A stretch of 64,000 nucleotides of DNA from an uncultured Methylophilaceae bacterium (GCA_903870165.1 CAIQBW010000017.1:62001-126000); one strand, 5' to 3'; positions 8,972-17,301 are shown, counted from the first letter of the stretch. Notes: generated from the sequence alone by a model not told the origin. Made by a program: numbers and translations.

Positions 8972-9631
8972 ATGTGGAAAGCATTTCCTAAAATTGCTTT
9001 ATGGAAAACTATGTTTTTTATATACTCCATTTTTATCATAACAGCACTGACATCTTTATTTTCTGAACCTCTAGAGAGTGGTTTAACTTGGCATAATTTC
9101 TACTCTTCTTTGAAAACAGTTAGTAAAGTCAGCATCCCTTTTTTAATTTTTATATATTGCTTAGGTAAGTGGGGTTGGCTCGTTCTATGGAAGAGTCCTT
9201 TGCTTGGAAAGGTTGTGAATGAAGCTCTTTGTCCAAATTTGAACGGAGTGTGGGCAGGTGCTATTCAGTCAAATTTCCCTATGAATAAAGGTGAGGTCCT
9301 TACTAAAGATGTACAGCTAAGAATAAAAGCTGATTTATTCGGAATGAAAATTCAACTCGAATCTAATGACGGATATCAGACAAGTAAAGTGACTCACTTT
9401 GATATTCATAAAGATCCAAAAACGGAAGTTTTTTATCTAACCTATATTTACGAAGGTTATGTTCCAATTCCATCAGAGTTGGATGATCGAGTTTATCAGG
9501 GGGCGGCCACATTAGAGATAATTGATCCGTCTGGCGATGCTAAGCTAAAAGGAACATATTGGACAAATAGGGCTTGGCAGAGGAAACAAAATACAGCTGG
9601 TGTTATAACCTTATCAAAAGTTAAAAAATAA
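8972..9631 (+). CDS. cap15: Cap15-type CBASS effector (two TM helices plus beta-barrel domain)
   Basis: 219 residues. Two hydrophobic helices lie at about residues 12-32 and 46-70, followed by a strand-rich cytoplasmic domain starting LNGVWAGAIQSN and ending GTYWTNRAWQRKQNTAG. This is the S-2TM-beta architecture of Cap15, whose barrel binds the cyclic dinucleotide and triggers oligomerisation and membrane damage (family knowledge). It has an AGAGG ribosome site and follows the synthase by 11 bases. No Cap2/Cap3 ubiquitin-like genes accompany it, so this is a type I (two-gene) CBASS. Confidence 0.87.
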   Translation: MWKAFPKIALWKTMFFIYSIFIITALTSLFSEPLESGLTWHNFYSSLKTVSKVSIPFLIFIYCLGKWGWLVLWKSPLLGKVVNEALCPNLNGVWAGAIQSNFPMNKGEVLTKDVQLRIKADLFGMKIQLESNDGYQTSKVTHFDIHKDPKTEVFYLTYIYEGYVPIPSELDDRVYQGAATLEIIDPSGDAKLKGTYWTNRAWQRKQNTAGVITLSKVKK

Positions 9632-9675
9632 TTCTCAGGTTGTCCAAGCCCCAAGTCTGAAATTAAACTTGTTAT

Positions 9676-10860
9676 GTGAAGCCCTTACCAGAAACAACTT
9701 TCATTTTAGATGGACGTGCGACTTTATTTAGAAGACCACGTAGCAGACTCTGGCAGGTTAGATTCAAAACACACAATCGCTGGGTTCACTTCACCACTGG
9801 CTCAGAGAGTTTAGAGCAAGCTAAAGAAATAGCTTTTGAACTAGCACTTGATGCTTGGTTTAAAGAGCGTAATAACATCCCAGTGATTACTAAGAATTTT
9901 AAGTATGTGGCTAATCTAGCTATTCAAGAGCTAGAGCAACTACTTACTTCAAACAAAGCCAAAGTGACCTATCACGACTACATAGGTGCACTGAGGAACT
10001 ACATGATTCCTTTTCTTGGCAAATACACTTTTCAAGAAATTACCCAAGACGTGATCAAGCAGTTTGAAGAGTGGCGTATTTTTAAGATGCGTCATAAACC
10101 CAGCGGCAGTCATTTGAATACTCACAACGCTGCCTTGAATCGCGTTTTCAACAAAGCAATAGAGCTTGGCTACGTCACAAGAGAACAACTGCCGCAGTTA
10201 AGAAACAATGGCGTTAAAACAGGCAGGCGACCAGACTTCACTTACGAAGAGTTTACTCAGCTTGTTTGGTATATGCGTAAATGGCTCAAGTCATCAAGAA
10301 GTGGCTATCAAGTTGTGGTCAGACATCTGCTTTTTAACTACGTGATGATTCTCTTTTACACAGGTATCAGGGCAGGCACTGAGGCGATGAATTTGAAATG
10401 GAAGCATGTAAGATACTTCCAAGAGAATAACGTGCGTTACATGGCTTTTAATGTAAACGGCAAGACCAAGCACAGAGAGCTAACTGTCAGCTCACGTGCA
10501 ATCAAATATCTAAAACGCATTCATTGTCGCAACGATAAGATCAATCAAACTAGCTTTGATGAATTAATCGAACGGGGTTCAGAGGAATACATCTTTAGGA
10601 TTGATGGCAAAGATAAGACCACAGACTTTGGGCGTATGTTTAAAGGGGTTTTAGAAGCGTCAAATCTATTGACGGATAGGCGAACTGACACTGAACGAAC
10701 CCTATATAGTCTGCGCCACGTCTATGCCACGATGACCTTGACTAATACCAATATCAGTATGCATGTATTGGCCAAGCACATGGGCACTAGCCAAACGATG
10801 ATTGAGAAACACTACGGGCATGTGGACATGCGTAAGAAGGCAGCTCAGATTGCTGGGTAA
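9676..10860 (+). CDS. Tyrosine recombinase (phage-type integrase)
   Basis: 394 residues with a SAM-like core-binding domain (about 75-170) and a complete catalytic domain: Arg in FYTGIRAG (R232), Lys in NGKTKHRELT, the H-x-x-R box in LYSLRHVYATM, His in LAKHMGTS and the nucleophile in EKHYGHV. It starts at GTG 9676, since the nearest ATG is followed directly by TGA. It probably moved the accessory region in which it lies. Its att site is not obvious; the tRNA-Leu 2.3 kb upstream is the natural suspect. Confidence 0.92.
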   Translation: MKPLPETTFILDGRATLFRRPRSRLWQVRFKTHNRWVHFTTGSESLEQAKEIAFELALDAWFKERNNIPVITKNFKYVANLAIQELEQLLTSNKAKVTYHDYIGALRNYMIPFLGKYTFQEITQDVIKQFEEWRIFKMRHKPSGSHLNTHNAALNRVFNKAIELGYVTREQLPQLRNNGVKTGRRPDFTYEEFTQLVWYMRKWLKSSRSGYQVVVRHLLFNYVMILFYTGIRAGTEAMNLKWKHVRYFQENNVRYMAFNVNGKTKHRELTVSSRAIKYLKRIHCRNDKINQTSFDELIERGSEEYIFRIDGKDKTTDFGRMFKGVLEASNLLTDRRTDTERTLYSLRHVYATMTLTNTNISMHVLAKHMGTSQTMIEKHYGHVDMRKKAAQIAG

Positions 10861-10872
10861 TAAATCTGTGGT

Positions 10873-11163
10873 TTATGCAGCGTTTAATTCACGAAGCACT
10901 TCAGGATGTTTTGTTGCTACAGCAATCAATGTCTGTGCTGCACCTGAAGGCTCAGTTCTGCCTTGCTCCCAAGCTTGAAGTGTTCTTTTTGAAACACCTA
11001 ATAAGGTTGCGAATTGACTTTGTGAAAGTGATAAGTTGTTTCTAGCTGTGACAACTGCAGGTACTTCAACTGAAGTAATACGAGCAGCTTTACCTGATTT
11101 TAATTCGCGAGCAGAAGCTAACAAGTCTTCTTTGAATTGTTCCATTTCAATATCTTTAATCAT
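10873..11163 (-). CDS. XRE-family antitoxin (HigA/RelB-like), partner of upstream toxin
   Basis: 96 residues with an XRE helix-turn-helix around residues 45-75 (LSLSQSQFATLLGVSKRTLQAWEQGRTEPS). It lies downstream of, and overlaps by 8 bases, a RelE/HigB-type toxin gene, giving the toxin-first order typical of HigBA modules. It would neutralise the toxin by binding and repress the operon through its HTH. It ends 13 bases from the convergent integrase. Confidence 0.9.
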   Translation of the reverse strand: MIKDIEMEQFKEDLLASARELKSGKAARITSVEVPAVVTARNNLSLSQSQFATLLGVSKRTLQAWEQGRTEPSGAAQTLIAVATKHPEVLRELNAA

Positions 11164-11470
11164 GATTAAATTCCTTTTTAAGTTGCATCAGAAATTCAGA
11201 GGGTAAATTGTCAAATTTAGCTTTTGAATAAACAATCAATAAACCAATCTTTCCAGCCTCAAGTTGATTGTAATAAATCACTCTTGAGCCACCACGCTTA
11301 CCCATTCCCTGCCTAGCCCAGCGGACTTTACGGCAACCTCCACTGTTAGGAATAACATCTCCTGCTAATGGATTTAAAGCAATCCAGTTAATAAACTCTA
11401 TACGCTCATCATCTGCCCATATTTCTTTGGCATATTTAATGAAGATGCTGGTTTCGATAACAGTAAACAT
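11156..11470 (-). CDS. RelE/HigB-type mRNA interferase toxin
   Basis: 104 residues of the compact RelE/ParE fold. MFTVIETSIFIKYAKEIW, then GDVIPNSGGCRKVRWARQGMGKRGGSRVIYY, then LLIVYSKAKFDNL match the HigB2-like branch. Such toxins cut mRNA on the ribosome. A 130-base gap separates it from the divergent gene at 11601 and should hold the TA promoter and operator. Confidence 0.9.
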   Translation of the reverse strand: MFTVIETSIFIKYAKEIWADDERIEFINWIALNPLAGDVIPNSGGCRKVRWARQGMGKRGGSRVIYYNQLEAGKIGLLIVYSKAKFDNLPSEFLMQLKKEFNHD

Positions 11471-11600
11471 TTTTTAACTATACGCTTTAATAGTATAGTA
11501 AACAAGTGAATTCTTTAATGCTTGCTTTATGAGCTTCGCATTGCCTGTCTTTTATCAAGGTTTTATATTGAGCTTTTATTGCTAATAATAGGAGTTCAAT

Positions 11601-12809
11601 ATGTCAGTTGATATCACTAGGCAAGAGCTTTATGACTTGGTTTGGTCTGAACCTATGACACACGCAGCAAAGAGATTTGATATTTCAGATGTAATGTTAG
11701 GTAGGATTTGTGAGGATCGTCATGTGCCTCGTCCTCCAAGAGGTTATTGGGCTAACCTTCAATCTAAATCACCCAAAAAACGACAGTTTATCAAACCGCC
11801 ATTACCCGAATTGCCAGAACCTGATATAGGTTTTAGTCGCTATATCTCAATGGAATATAAGCAGAGAGAAGAAGCAAGGACAGATATTTTTGACCCTAAA
11901 GACTTAAGTGATCCAGTAAGAGATCCGCCTCCACCTTTCATGGAATCAATGGATGCTTTTAGGAAGCGAATTGAAGATGCTTTTCCTAATCTTATTGAGC
12001 CAGAGCAAATAAAGGTGCTTCATCCAATAGTACAAAAAGTATTAGATTATGATTTGAGCTTGGTGGCTGCTCGTAAGCGCGATAGATATTTATTTTCTCG
12101 CCCTGAGTATCAAGACGAAGAAGGGAAGTTGCGGTTACATTTGCTCAATGCTTTTATTATGAGTTTTGAGGCGTTAGGTTTTGGCGTTACTTTAAGAGGT
12201 AAAAAGTACTTTCATTTTTTTACGACAATTTTTAGTAGCTACAAAGAGTTTCATGTTTTTATAAAAGAATACGACCCTTCTTCATTTGAGCGTAAAAAGT
12301 TGGGTAAGGTAAAGCGAAGGACATTTTGCTTTTCATGGACTGGCGAATACGAAGTGATCTCTGCTGGGGATATGTTCTACGAATTTGAAGTTTTCAATCT
12401 GGATTGTATTAAACGAGTAATAGTGGATTTGGTAATAAAGAAGGAAAAGCATTTTAGAGATTGGGTGGTAAGGAGCTACAAATATAACCTTGAAGCTCGC
12501 GAGCAAGCGATTGAATGGCATGAGAAACAAATAAAATGGGCTGCTGAAGCGAAACGAAAAGCACTAGAAAACTTATTGGCATCAAGAGAAAAGTTAATGA
12601 GTGAGGCTGTTGCTGATATGAATCATGCTGACAAAATCAGAGAGCTAATTGAAACAATGCAGGCAAAAGCCCAGTCAGCTAATCGTCCTGTCAAAGGAAT
12701 GAAGCGTTGGGTGGGATGGGCAAGGCATCACGCAAATACTATTGATCCAAGGCACATGAGCTTGGAGAGTTTTGAGGCATGGGCTAGTCAGTTCAAGTTA
12801 AAACATTAA
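11601..12809 (+). CDS. Conserved protein of mobile elements with N-terminal HTH-like segment, function unknown
   Basis: 402 residues. The N-terminus (TRQELYDLVWSEPMTHAAKRFDISDVMLGRICEDRHVP then PPRGYWANLQS) recurs in many island-borne proteins and looks like a DNA-binding helical segment. The middle is unrecognised, and residues about 295-350 are a charged coiled coil rich in Lys/Glu/Ala. No enzymatic motif is visible. An AGGAG site precedes ATG 11601. Low GC matches the surrounding accessory region. Confidence 0.7.
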   Translation: MSVDITRQELYDLVWSEPMTHAAKRFDISDVMLGRICEDRHVPRPPRGYWANLQSKSPKKRQFIKPPLPELPEPDIGFSRYISMEYKQREEARTDIFDPKDLSDPVRDPPPPFMESMDAFRKRIEDAFPNLIEPEQIKVLHPIVQKVLDYDLSLVAARKRDRYLFSRPEYQDEEGKLRLHLLNAFIMSFEALGFGVTLRGKKYFHFFTTIFSSYKEFHVFIKEYDPSSFERKKLGKVKRRTFCFSWTGEYEVISAGDMFYEFEVFNLDCIKRVIVDLVIKKEKHFRDWVVRSYKYNLEAREQAIEWHEKQIKWAAEAKRKALENLLASREKLMSEAVADMNHADKIRELIETMQAKAQSANRPVKGMKRWVGWARHHANTIDPRHMSLESFEAWASQFKLKH

Positions 12810-12870
12810 GAGTTTGTAAAAGACGGAAAGTCCGACATTATTAGCATGAAGATCTTTGAAAGAAAGCTGC

Positions 12871-13785
12871 TTAGATTGCTGGGTAATTTAGTTTCCCTTG
12901 TTTATCCCAAGCATTAATTGTTTTGATTCTCTCTTGCAATTTCACAAAGTCAAAAGTTTTGACACTTGTCGGAGCCATGCTGGGAAACAGACCTTGTGCA
13001 GCATTCTCTGCAATAGTTAATGTGTCTCTCATTAATCGACTAGCCATTATGGTCAGTAACCTTCTTGAGTCTGCACCCTTGGCATCTCGCTTTGTCGCAT
13101 TAGGATCGAGCTTGCCATGATTAATGCTGATCTTTGCTCTTGTGGCAACACGCCATAAAGCTTCATCAGGCCTAGCTGCCTGCATTGTCACTAATCGTAA
13201 TCCAGCTAACAGTCTTCTATATCGCATCTTATTGGTTTCTAGTGGATATAGAGGCTGAGGTTTATATATAGGTGCCTGAACTGCTTCATCTAAGAGTCTT
13301 TTTAATTGACGCATGATCACTGTGCGTTTTTGTCCTAAAGGAATACTGACTAACAATGAGTCAGGTTGTCCTTGTTGGCTATAGTTGCCATTGATGTAAT
13401 TTTCAAGATCTTTAGCACTAGCTAAGGCAACATTAACAGTTGAATTGTCATGATCTAAACGAGAGATTTTTTCTGATTTAGGCTTGGCGGTTTCAATACC
13501 AAATAATTTCAAACCATTTCTTAACCACCAGTCGCGATATAAAACCTCATCAACATTACCTATATCAGTATAAGTTTTCCAGACACGTGCTGCCCAATCA
13601 CGATCGCCCAATTTCTCCGCTAGCTCACTTTCATTTTTACATTCATACGCTAGTGCGTAGCTAGGACTAATTCGTAGATATTCGAACAGCATTTGGAAAC
13701 GCCAATCCTGTTGAGCATGGATTTTCTTTTTACTGAAATCTCCACCTCTCAGCTTCCAAGGTGCCTTTTTTGGTTCATTTTGCAT
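12871..13785 (-). CDS. Unrecognised island protein (304 aa)
   Basis: A soluble protein with a basic N-terminus (KKAPWKLRGGDFSKKKIHAQQDWRF, first part), a WRVATRAKISINHGK segment and no membrane helices. It vaguely resembles plasmid and ICE regulators of the DUF1845/AcaB sort, but I cannot confirm this. It is transcribed convergently with the 11601 gene and divergently from the 13905 gene, with a 119-base shared upstream region. Confidence 0.55.
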   Translation of the reverse strand: MQNEPKKAPWKLRGGDFSKKKIHAQQDWRFQMLFEYLRISPSYALAYECKNESELAEKLGDRDWAARVWKTYTDIGNVDEVLYRDWWLRNGLKLFGIETAKPKSEKISRLDHDNSTVNVALASAKDLENYINGNYSQQGQPDSLLVSIPLGQKRTVIMRQLKRLLDEAVQAPIYKPQPLYPLETNKMRYRRLLAGLRLVTMQAARPDEALWRVATRAKISINHGKLDPNATKRDAKGADSRRLLTIMASRLMRDTLTIAENAAQGLFPSMAPTSVKTFDFVKLQERIKTINAWDKQGKLNYPAI

Positions 13786-13904
13786 TGAAATATGTTAACT
13801 GAAATGATTTTAATAATCCAGTTTGTATTTGCGTTTTAGTTTCATGCGTATGGTTAGAACTGCGTAATACATGTCGTATTGCGTTAATTCTAAGGAGCTT
13901 AAAA

Positions 13905-14957
13905 ATGGAAACACTAGATCAAGTTGTAGTAACAGAAACAAACGAAAACGCAGTAGATAAAAAAGTAACCGTCAAAGTGCCTAATAAAGGCACCGTCAAA
14001 ACAATTGACGCTGCAGTTGATGACTTACTGGATATCACTAACTTGTTTTCAATCGGTGCAAAGAATGGTTTAGAGATTCGCCCAAGTGATAAGAAAGTAC
14101 AGGACAAAGAAGTGGTTGATGCACTCAAAGCAGGTGATGCACTTTCTGTGAAGAACGAGCTTTATCACAAAGAGTATGTGGTACGTGGCAATCAAGCACT
14201 CTACGAATTGTTGGCTGACATCTACGCATTGGCACTTAAGATCAATATGAGTGTGAGCAAGGCCAGCATCTTAGATGCCATGCGTAAGAAGCTAAAAGAT
14301 CGTGACATCAAAACACAGTTCAATACACCGGCAATGACCACTGTCATTAAGTACGTAGTTGGTTCTGATCGCGCAACAGCTTCTAACTATAGCCGCGTAC
14401 TTAGCGTTGCCATGGAGGAGAACTTGGCACCAAATGAATTAGCTGCTTATATCTCACGTCGTGGGGGTATCAGTCAGATTCACGGCTTAGAGTCAACGAT
14501 TGCAGCTAAGAAGCTAGGTGAGAAAGAAAGCAAAGAACGCTTAGATATCTTACGTGAGTACTACTCATTGATGCGATTCACTAGTACAGATAAGTTCACT
14601 TATAAGGGTCAAATATTGCAGCACAATTCTGAGAAACAAGGTGCAGCTGAAACCTCTACCTTCTGTTTCTTTATGGCGACCTATGACGATGCTAAAAAAG
14701 AGCACACGATCATTAGTGCCCATGATCTTGGCAAGACTTATGAAGATGCTCTGTTACGTACTTTGTTTAAAGACGCCACAAGTGATTTAAGACTCTTGCG
14801 CAAAGGCCTTCGTCGTCATGAAGAGCAGTTGATCAAAGATAACAATATTTCAGAGGCTCTCATTCATCGAATGAAAGCCAAGCATGAGCAACAAGACTTG
14901 GAAGCGGCTAAGTTGGTTGAAGCTGAGTCAATCAACTTATTAGGTGAAGATGCATAA
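13905..14957 (+). CDS. Unrecognised soluble protein (350 aa) of the accessory region
   Basis: Begins METLDQVVVTET after a good AAGGAG site. The N-terminal 35 residues are disordered and charged; the remainder is predicted helical with no motif I can name. The C-terminus is a Glu/Lys-rich helix ending NLLGEDA. Codon use is unlike the low-GC CBASS pair and closer to the host, so it may be a long-resident plasmid- or phage-type gene that is well expressed. It is followed by two small acidic proteins, each with its own hairpin. Confidence 0.55.
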   Translation: METLDQVVVTETNENAVDKKVTVKVPNKGTVKTIDAAVDDLLDITNLFSIGAKNGLEIRPSDKKVQDKEVVDALKAGDALSVKNELYHKEYVVRGNQALYELLADIYALALKINMSVSKASILDAMRKKLKDRDIKTQFNTPAMTTVIKYVVGSDRATASNYSRVLSVAMEENLAPNELAAYISRRGGISQIHGLESTIAAKKLGEKESKERLDILREYYSLMRFTSTDKFTYKGQILQHNSEKQGAAETSTFCFFMATYDDAKKEHTIISAHDLGKTYEDALLRTLFKDATSDLRLLRKGLRRHEEQLIKDNNISEALIHRMKAKHEQQDLEAAKLVEAESINLLGEDA

Positions 14958-14965
14958 GCATCGGA

Positions 14966-14980
14966 AGGGGCAGTGCCCCT
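14966..14980 (+). other. Short GC-rich hairpin after the 350-aa gene
   Basis: AGGGGC/GCCCCT separated by three bases just downstream of the stop codon. No T tract follows, so it is perhaps an mRNA-stabilising hairpin. Confidence 0.45.
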
Positions 14981-14986
14981 CAATCA

Positions 14987-15007
14987 AGTGTCAATAGTTT
15001 TGACACT
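14987..15007. repeat. Inverted repeat AGTGTCAA-N5-TTGACACT (family member 1)
   Basis: A perfect 8-base inverted repeat between two genes. Closely related TGTCAA/TTGACA hairpins recur at 15374-15388 (half), 16702-16724 and 26611-26629, with a decayed one near 31526. Confidence 0.7.
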
Positions 15008-15034
15008 CAACAATCAAACATAAGGAATATCAAA

Positions 15035-15334
15035 ATGGAAATCGGAACAAGAAAATTTAGAGATCTCACAGACTATGAAATCCAGTACTGCGCTAAAGGC
15101 GTTGAAGACGTCAGTCTTATTCGAAATATTCTCAATCAGCCTAATGTGATCTGGCGAAGTGAGTTTATTAACTTAGATGAATTTGCTGAGACATTCGCCT
15201 GTTGGAGAGAGGGCTTTGTATCTATCGATGAATTAACTGAGGAGTGGATGGACGCCTACAACAGCAATTTTGACATCGGTTATGAAATCGCCAACAACTT
15301 AAATGAGCTGCTGGATACTCAGACATTTGAGTAG
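15035..15334 (+). CDS. Small acidic protein, antirestriction-like in character but unassigned
   Basis: 99 residues, strongly acidic, with DLTDYEIQYCAKG and EEWMDAYNSNFDIGYEIANNLNELL. No family is recognised with certainty. Small acidic DNA-mimic and antirestriction proteins of plasmids have this size and charge, but that is only an analogy. An AAGGAAT site precedes ATG 15035. It is flanked by an inverted repeat upstream and a G-rich hairpin downstream. Confidence 0.6.
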   Translation: MEIGTRKFRDLTDYEIQYCAKGVEDVSLIRNILNQPNVIWRSEFINLDEFAETFACWREGFVSIDELTEEWMDAYNSNFDIGYEIANNLNELLDTQTFE

Positions 15335-15342
15335 TTAAGGAA

Positions 15343-15364
15343 AGGGGGGGGCTTCGGCTCCCTT
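15343..15364 (+). terminator. Hairpin (GGGGGC-TTCG-GCTCCC type) after the 99-aa gene
   Basis: A G8 run pairs with GCTCCC through a TTCG loop, followed by a weak T stretch. A paralogous hairpin with the same loop flanks follows the next gene at 15934. Confidence 0.7.
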
Positions 15365-15407
15365 ATATAAGCCTCAAAAGAATTGACACTATAGAAAGGA
15401 ATTGAAA

Positions 15408-15932
15408 ATGACTAAGACATTTACCCCAAGACTTTTCGTATTCGGTAAAGAACACAATCCAAAACTTGCTGATTTTTTTGGCAAAGAGAAATTAAAAATA
15501 ATTGATCTCACAACAATTGATAGATTGGATAACAGAACTTCAAATGCTGTGTTTCAGGTTGCTAATTATTTCTTTTCTAACTGTGATAGTTTAACCATCG
15601 TAGAGGATTACGAAGAAGAAGTGCTTAGTTTCTTCTGTATTAGTGGGGCCGCTAGTAAAGTTTTTAGAGTTGATTCAACAGATGATGAGAATTACTTTAT
15701 TACCTTAAGCCAGATGGTTGAGAATGAAGGCGAACTGATTAGAAATTATGAGAACTTCGCATACTCGATGGAGGTTCTTGTTGAAGATGGAAGTTCTGTT
15801 TTTGAGAGTACAGACTTTGATGAATTAAGTGAAACTTTTGAAGAGATGCAGGCTTTTTTCTCTCACTTTGAGGATCTACTTCATAATTGTATGAAGTTTA
15901 AGGTTCGTTCTTTAGAGTTGGAAGTGCATTAA
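15408..15932 (+). CDS. Acidic hypothetical protein (174 aa)
   Basis: Starts at ATG 15408 after GAAAGGA (TTG 15402 is in frame but less likely). Strongly acidic, with clusters such as EDYEEEVLSFFC and DFDELSETFEEMQAFF. No family is recognised. It resembles its 99-aa neighbour in charge and in having a private terminator hairpin, so the two look like serial small accessory genes. Confidence 0.6.
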   Translation: MTKTFTPRLFVFGKEHNPKLADFFGKEKLKIIDLTTIDRLDNRTSNAVFQVANYFFSNCDSLTIVEDYEEEVLSFFCISGAASKVFRVDSTDDENYFITLSQMVENEGELIRNYENFAYSMEVLVEDGSSVFESTDFDELSETFEEMQAFFSHFEDLLHNCMKFKVRSLELEVH

Positions 15933-15933
15933 T

Positions 15934-15960
15934 AAAAAGGGAGCTTTGGCTCCCTTTTTA
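15934..15960 (+). terminator. Rho-independent terminator after the 174-aa acidic protein gene
   Basis: AAAAAGGGA/TCCCTTTTT stem around GCTTTGGC, with its own T tract. Confidence 0.9.
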
Positions 15961-15977
15961 AACAGAATAAAAATAAT

Positions 15978-16006
15978 TGACATAAGTCCCATATTGGGAC
16001 TATATT
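15978..16006 (+). promoter_or_regulatory. higBA promoter with operator palindrome in the spacer
   Basis: TTGACA at 15978-15983 and TATATT at 16001-16006, with exactly 17 bases between them. The spacer is filled by the palindrome AGTCCCATATTGGGACT (about 15985-16001). The start codon of higB lies only 5 bases after the -10 box, so the transcript should be leaderless or nearly so. Confidence 0.8.
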
Positions 16007-16011
16007 GTTTT

Positions 16012-16314
16012 ATGCGCGTGATCTCTCTCAAAATATTAAAAGACTTTTACACTGTTCATCCAGATTCGGAGCAGTCATTAAAAGCATGGCTTAATGAAGC
16101 CCAGCAAGCTGCTTGGAAAGATCCTGCAGAAATAAAAGCGCAGTACAGTAGTGCGAGTATTTTAAAAAGTAGGCGGGTTGTTTTTAATATAAAAGGGAAT
16201 GCATATCGACTGGTTGTAGCGATTGCATACCAATACGGTGCAATCTATATTAAGTTTATAGGCACTCATACAGAATATGACAAGATAGACGTGAACAGCG
16301 TCGAAATGGAGTAA
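16012..16314 (+). CDS. higB: HigB-type toxin (mRNA interferase)
   Basis: 100 residues from ATG 16012: MRVISLKILKDFYTVHPDSE, then ARRVVFNIKGN-like VVFNIKGNAYRLVVAIAYQYGAIYIKFIGTH, a textbook HigB-family toxin. An in-frame upstream extension to 15946 would cross the promoter and is rejected. The stop overlaps the start of the antitoxin gene (TAATGATG). The toxin-first order and the operator-in-promoter arrangement are typical of higBA. Confidence 0.93.
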   Translation: MRVISLKILKDFYTVHPDSEQSLKAWLNEAQQAAWKDPAEIKAQYSSASILKSRRVVFNIKGNAYRLVVAIAYQYGAIYIKFIGTHTEYDKIDVNSVEME

Positions 16315-16316
16315 TG

Positions 16317-16700
16317 ATGGAAATTAAACCTATCCATAATGAAGTTGAGTATAAGGCGGCTTTAAAAGCAGTATCGCCATTTTTTGAGAATGAACCTAAG
16401 TTAGGTTCTTCAGATGCGGACTTCTTTGAAATCATGCTGACGTTAATTGAGTCTTATGAAGCAAAGAATTTTCCAATTGATTTGCCGGATCCAATTGAAG
16501 CGATTAAATTCAGAATGGAACAATCGGGCTTAGCACCTAAAGATTTGCAACCAATGATTGGGAAATCTAATCGTGTATCAGAAGTATTGAACAGAAAGCG
16601 TTCTCTGACGATTAGCATGATCCGTAAATTGAATTCAGATCTTGGTATTCCTGCTGAATGCCTTATTAAACCAACTAGAGTGAGTGTGGCTGTTAAGTAA
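16317..16700 (+). CDS. higA: HigA-type antitoxin, XRE-like HTH
   Basis: About 127 residues. The N-terminal half (KPIHNEVEYKAALKAVSPFF, then a Glu-rich helix) is the HigA toxin-wrapping region; the C-terminal half has the HTH (MEQSGLAPKDLQPMIGKSNRVSEVLNRKR, in parts). ATG 16317 is preferred over 16314 because GGAG at 16307-16310 is then 6 bases away. Translation is probably coupled to higB. Confidence 0.92.
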   Translation: MEIKPIHNEVEYKAALKAVSPFFENEPKLGSSDADFFEIMLTLIESYEAKNFPIDLPDPIEAIKFRMEQSGLAPKDLQPMIGKSNRVSEVLNRKRSLTISMIRKLNSDLGIPAECLIKPTRVSVAVK

Positions 16701-16701
16701 T

Positions 16702-16724
16702 AAGCGTCAATTCTTTTGACACTT
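16702..16724. terminator. Inverted repeat GCGTCAA/TTGACACT between higA and a convergent recombinase
   Basis: An imperfect hairpin at the convergent junction, overlapping the recombinase stop. Same sequence family as 14987 and 26611. A bidirectional terminator role is likely. Confidence 0.65.
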
Positions 16725-17289
16725 AGATAAGCTCAATCGCCTGTCTTTTCATATCATCGTTAACATCGATATATCTTTGTGTGACCATTATGCTCTTATG
16801 GCCTGCTAAGCCTGCAAGCACACGAACCCCAACACCTTTGTTAGCTAACTGTGTGATCATTGTGCGACGACCAGAATGGCTTGATGCTCCGTTAATACCG
16901 GCTCTGCGATAAGTCCAGAAAAACCACTGACATAATCCGTTGGCACTAAAGCCTAAACGCTTATCGGTATGAAAGAAAGGCACATCTAAGTTTCTAATCA
17001 TGCGCGTTTTTAAATAAGCTGCCAGTTCATCACGTAGCTTGTTTGGAATAAACACCAAGCGTCCTTGATCGCCTTTGGTTTGATCGGAGCTGAGACGTAT
17101 TTCAGATTTGATATTGCCATCCTCATTAACGACATCACCCATCTTTAATTGCGAGATCTCTTTTACGAGCATGCCTGACCAAAAGCTGGTTAATATCATT
17201 GCGCGATCCCTTGCCGCATATTTCTTACTACTGACAAAACGCAGCACTTGGTCTAGTTCTGACTGTGTGAATGTTTTAGCTTGTGCCAT
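16723..17289 (-). CDS. Short tyrosine recombinase, catalytic domain only, Arg I replaced by Leu
   Basis: 188 residues. It has Lys (TKGDQGR, K72), H138 and R141 in SSHSGRRTM, H164 in AGLAGHKS and the nucleophile Y173 in TQRYIDV. At the position of the first catalytic Arg (usual TGLR) it reads SGML, so residue 41 is Leu. No core-binding domain is present. It may be inactive, a directionality or xis-like helper, or a divergent subfamily using another Arg. Its upstream region shares motifs with that of the DUF6641 gene at 25213. Confidence 0.85.
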   Translation of the reverse strand: MAQAKTFTQSELDQVLRFVSSKKYAARDRAMILTSFWSGMLVKEISQLKMGDVVNEDGNIKSEIRLSSDQTKGDQGRLVFIPNKLRDELAAYLKTRMIRNLDVPFFHTDKRLGFSANGLCQWFFWTYRRAGINGASSHSGRRTMITQLANKGVGVRVLAGLAGHKSIMVTQRYIDVNDDMKRQAIELI

Positions 17290-17301
17290 ATATAAATCCT
17301 T

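Noticed and set aside
15946-16011. 22-residue N-terminal extension of HigB
   Set aside because: It runs through the -35/-10 promoter and palindrome; HigB homologues begin at the ATG 16012.
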